From assembly GCF_003260195.1 (NCBI RefSeq), contig NZ_QEIH01000009.1, positions 124,001 to 188,000 on the forward strand: 64,000 nucleotides of DNA, given 5' to 3'. Positions 63,362-64,000 of the stretch are shown piece by piece. Position numbers and translations under genes: made by a program. Numbering within the stretch: position 1 is the first letter of the stretch; every line of letters begins with the position of its first letter. The DNA is from Lutibacter citreus. Its GTDB lineage: Bacteria > Bacteroidota > Bacteroidia > Flavobacteriales > Flavobacteriaceae. Under the pieces are notes generated by a model. It searched no databases. It had not been told where the DNA came from and was given only the letters and a program-made list of their open reading frames with translations.

Positions 63362-63385
63362 CCTACCGGAACAGAACAGTACGAT

Positions 63386-64000
63386 ATGAGTGAGAATGTT
63401 TTTACCTTAACTATAAACCATAATAGCGATATTCCAAAATATCAGCAGATAGTTAATTATATCACTAATGGTATAGCAAAAAACGTACTACTTATTGGTG
63501 ATGCATTGCCTTCTGTAAATAAAATTTGTAAAGAAAGTAAGTTATCTCGAGATACGGTTTTTAAGGCCTATTCCATTTTAAAAGAACAAGGAGTTATTGA
63601 TGCTGTACCTAATAAAGGGTATTATGTGGCAAGTGAAACCAAAAAAGTATTATTAGTTTTAGATACTTTTAAGGCGTATAAAGAAGTATTGTATCATTCT
63701 TTTATTAATAATTTACCTGATAATGTTATAACAGATGTTCAATTTCATCATTATAATATTGAAAATTTTAAAACCATAATAAATAACAGTAAAGGAAAAT
63801 ACTATAAATATATAGTTATGAACTTTGAGCATAAAGAAGTTCCAAAAGTTATTTCAAAAATAAACAGTGAAAAATTATTATTAATTGATTGGGATATTTA
63901 TTCAAATCCAGATAATAATTATTTGTTTCAGGATTTTGGAAAAGCTTTTTACGAATCTTTAAAAGATGCAATTCACTTATTTAGAAAGTATAAGGAAATC
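63386..64000 (+). CDS. GntR-family transcriptional regulator (cut by window end)
   Basis: The frame is open from the ATG at 63386 to the end of the window, 205 codons without a stop. The N-terminal 75 residues form a GntR winged helix: IPKYQQIVNYITNGIA, ALPSVNKICKESKLSRDTVFKAY and ILKEQGVIDAVPNKGYYV. From about residue 80 the sequence looks like a periplasmic-binding-protein or LacI-type sensor domain (KVLLVLDTF, KYIVMNFEH). Such regulators often control sugar utilisation genes. The target genes are probably outside the window. Confidence 0.88.
   Translation, partial: MSENVFTLTINHNSDIPKYQQIVNYITNGIAKNVLLIGDALPSVNKICKESKLSRDTVFKAYSILKEQGVIDAVPNKGYYVASETKKVLLVLDTFKAYKEVLYHSFINNLPDNVITDVQFHHYNIENFKTIINNSKGKYYKYIVMNFEHKEVPKVISKINSEKLLLIDWDIYSNPDNNYLFQDFGKAFYESLKDAIHLFRKYKEI

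Noticed and set aside
1-64000. CRISPR arrays, prophage, insertion sequences or defence systems
   Set aside because: No regularly spaced repeats, transposase, integrase, Cas or restriction-modification motifs were seen in any reading frame examined.

Overview
The window looks like chromosomal DNA of a member of the Bacteroidota, most likely Flavobacteriaceae. This rests on several things. The DNA is very AT-rich. Shine-Dalgarno sequences are essentially absent. Promoters repeatedly fit the flavobacterial pattern TTG-N17-23-TAnnTTTG. The gene content is also typical: a class II ketol-acid reductoisomerase, an acyl-ornithine carbamoyltransferase arginine pathway with proABC embedded in the arg operon, a DAHP synthase fused to chorismate mutase, and DUF3570, DUF4266 and DUF2797 proteins. 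No phage, CRISPR array, insertion sequence or rRNA was seen. The window is mostly core metabolism and cell division.

Layout. (1) 160-4360: an aromatic amino acid operon (prephenate dehydratase, aminotransferase, prephenate dehydrogenase, DAHP synthase-chorismate mutase) behind a promoter and a leader-peptide attenuator. (2) 4384-14500: single genes, namely a polyprenyl diphosphate synthase, a carboxypeptidase-regulatory-like protein, a GH3-type enzyme, DUF2797, a small lipoprotein, an AsmA-like protein, a queuosine precursor transporter, fabD and a secreted protein of unknown function. (3) 14580-21150, mostly minus strand: galE with a sugar aminotransferase, cysE-cysM, leuB and leuA. (4) 21262-30048: an unrecognised helical-repeat protein, then ilvD-ilvB-ilvN-ilvC-ilvA behind two tandem leader-peptide attenuators. 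(5) 30141-41297: a ten-gene arginine/proline operon with a preceding GNAT gene and a possible Arg-codon leader peptide. (6) 41344-44437, minus: an envelope operon of a thioredoxin-fold protein, ApbE flavin transferase, DUF4266 lipoprotein and DUF3570 outer-membrane protein. (7) 44536-46603, minus: an RluA-type pseudouridine synthase, EngB GTPase and alpha/beta hydrolase. (8) 46749-62179: the dcw division and cell-wall cluster from mraZ to ftsZ behind a three-repeat MraZ operator. (9) 62301-64000: a YqeY-like protein, tRNA-Arg(TCG), a candidate small RNA of about 70 nt, and a GntR-family regulator cut by the window end.

The most notable signal is regulatory. Three short ORFs, none of them a conventional gene, are loaded with codons for the product of the operon behind them: aromatic residues before the phe/tyr operon, and Val/Ile and then Ile/Val/Leu before the ilv operon. 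Each is followed by an intrinsic terminator. In each, a second RNA segment starting at the leader stop codon can pair with the 5' arm of that terminator. This is the geometry of ribosome-mediated transcription attenuation, and the ilv operon appears to carry two such switches in series. A fourth, weaker candidate with five Arg codons precedes the arginine operon.
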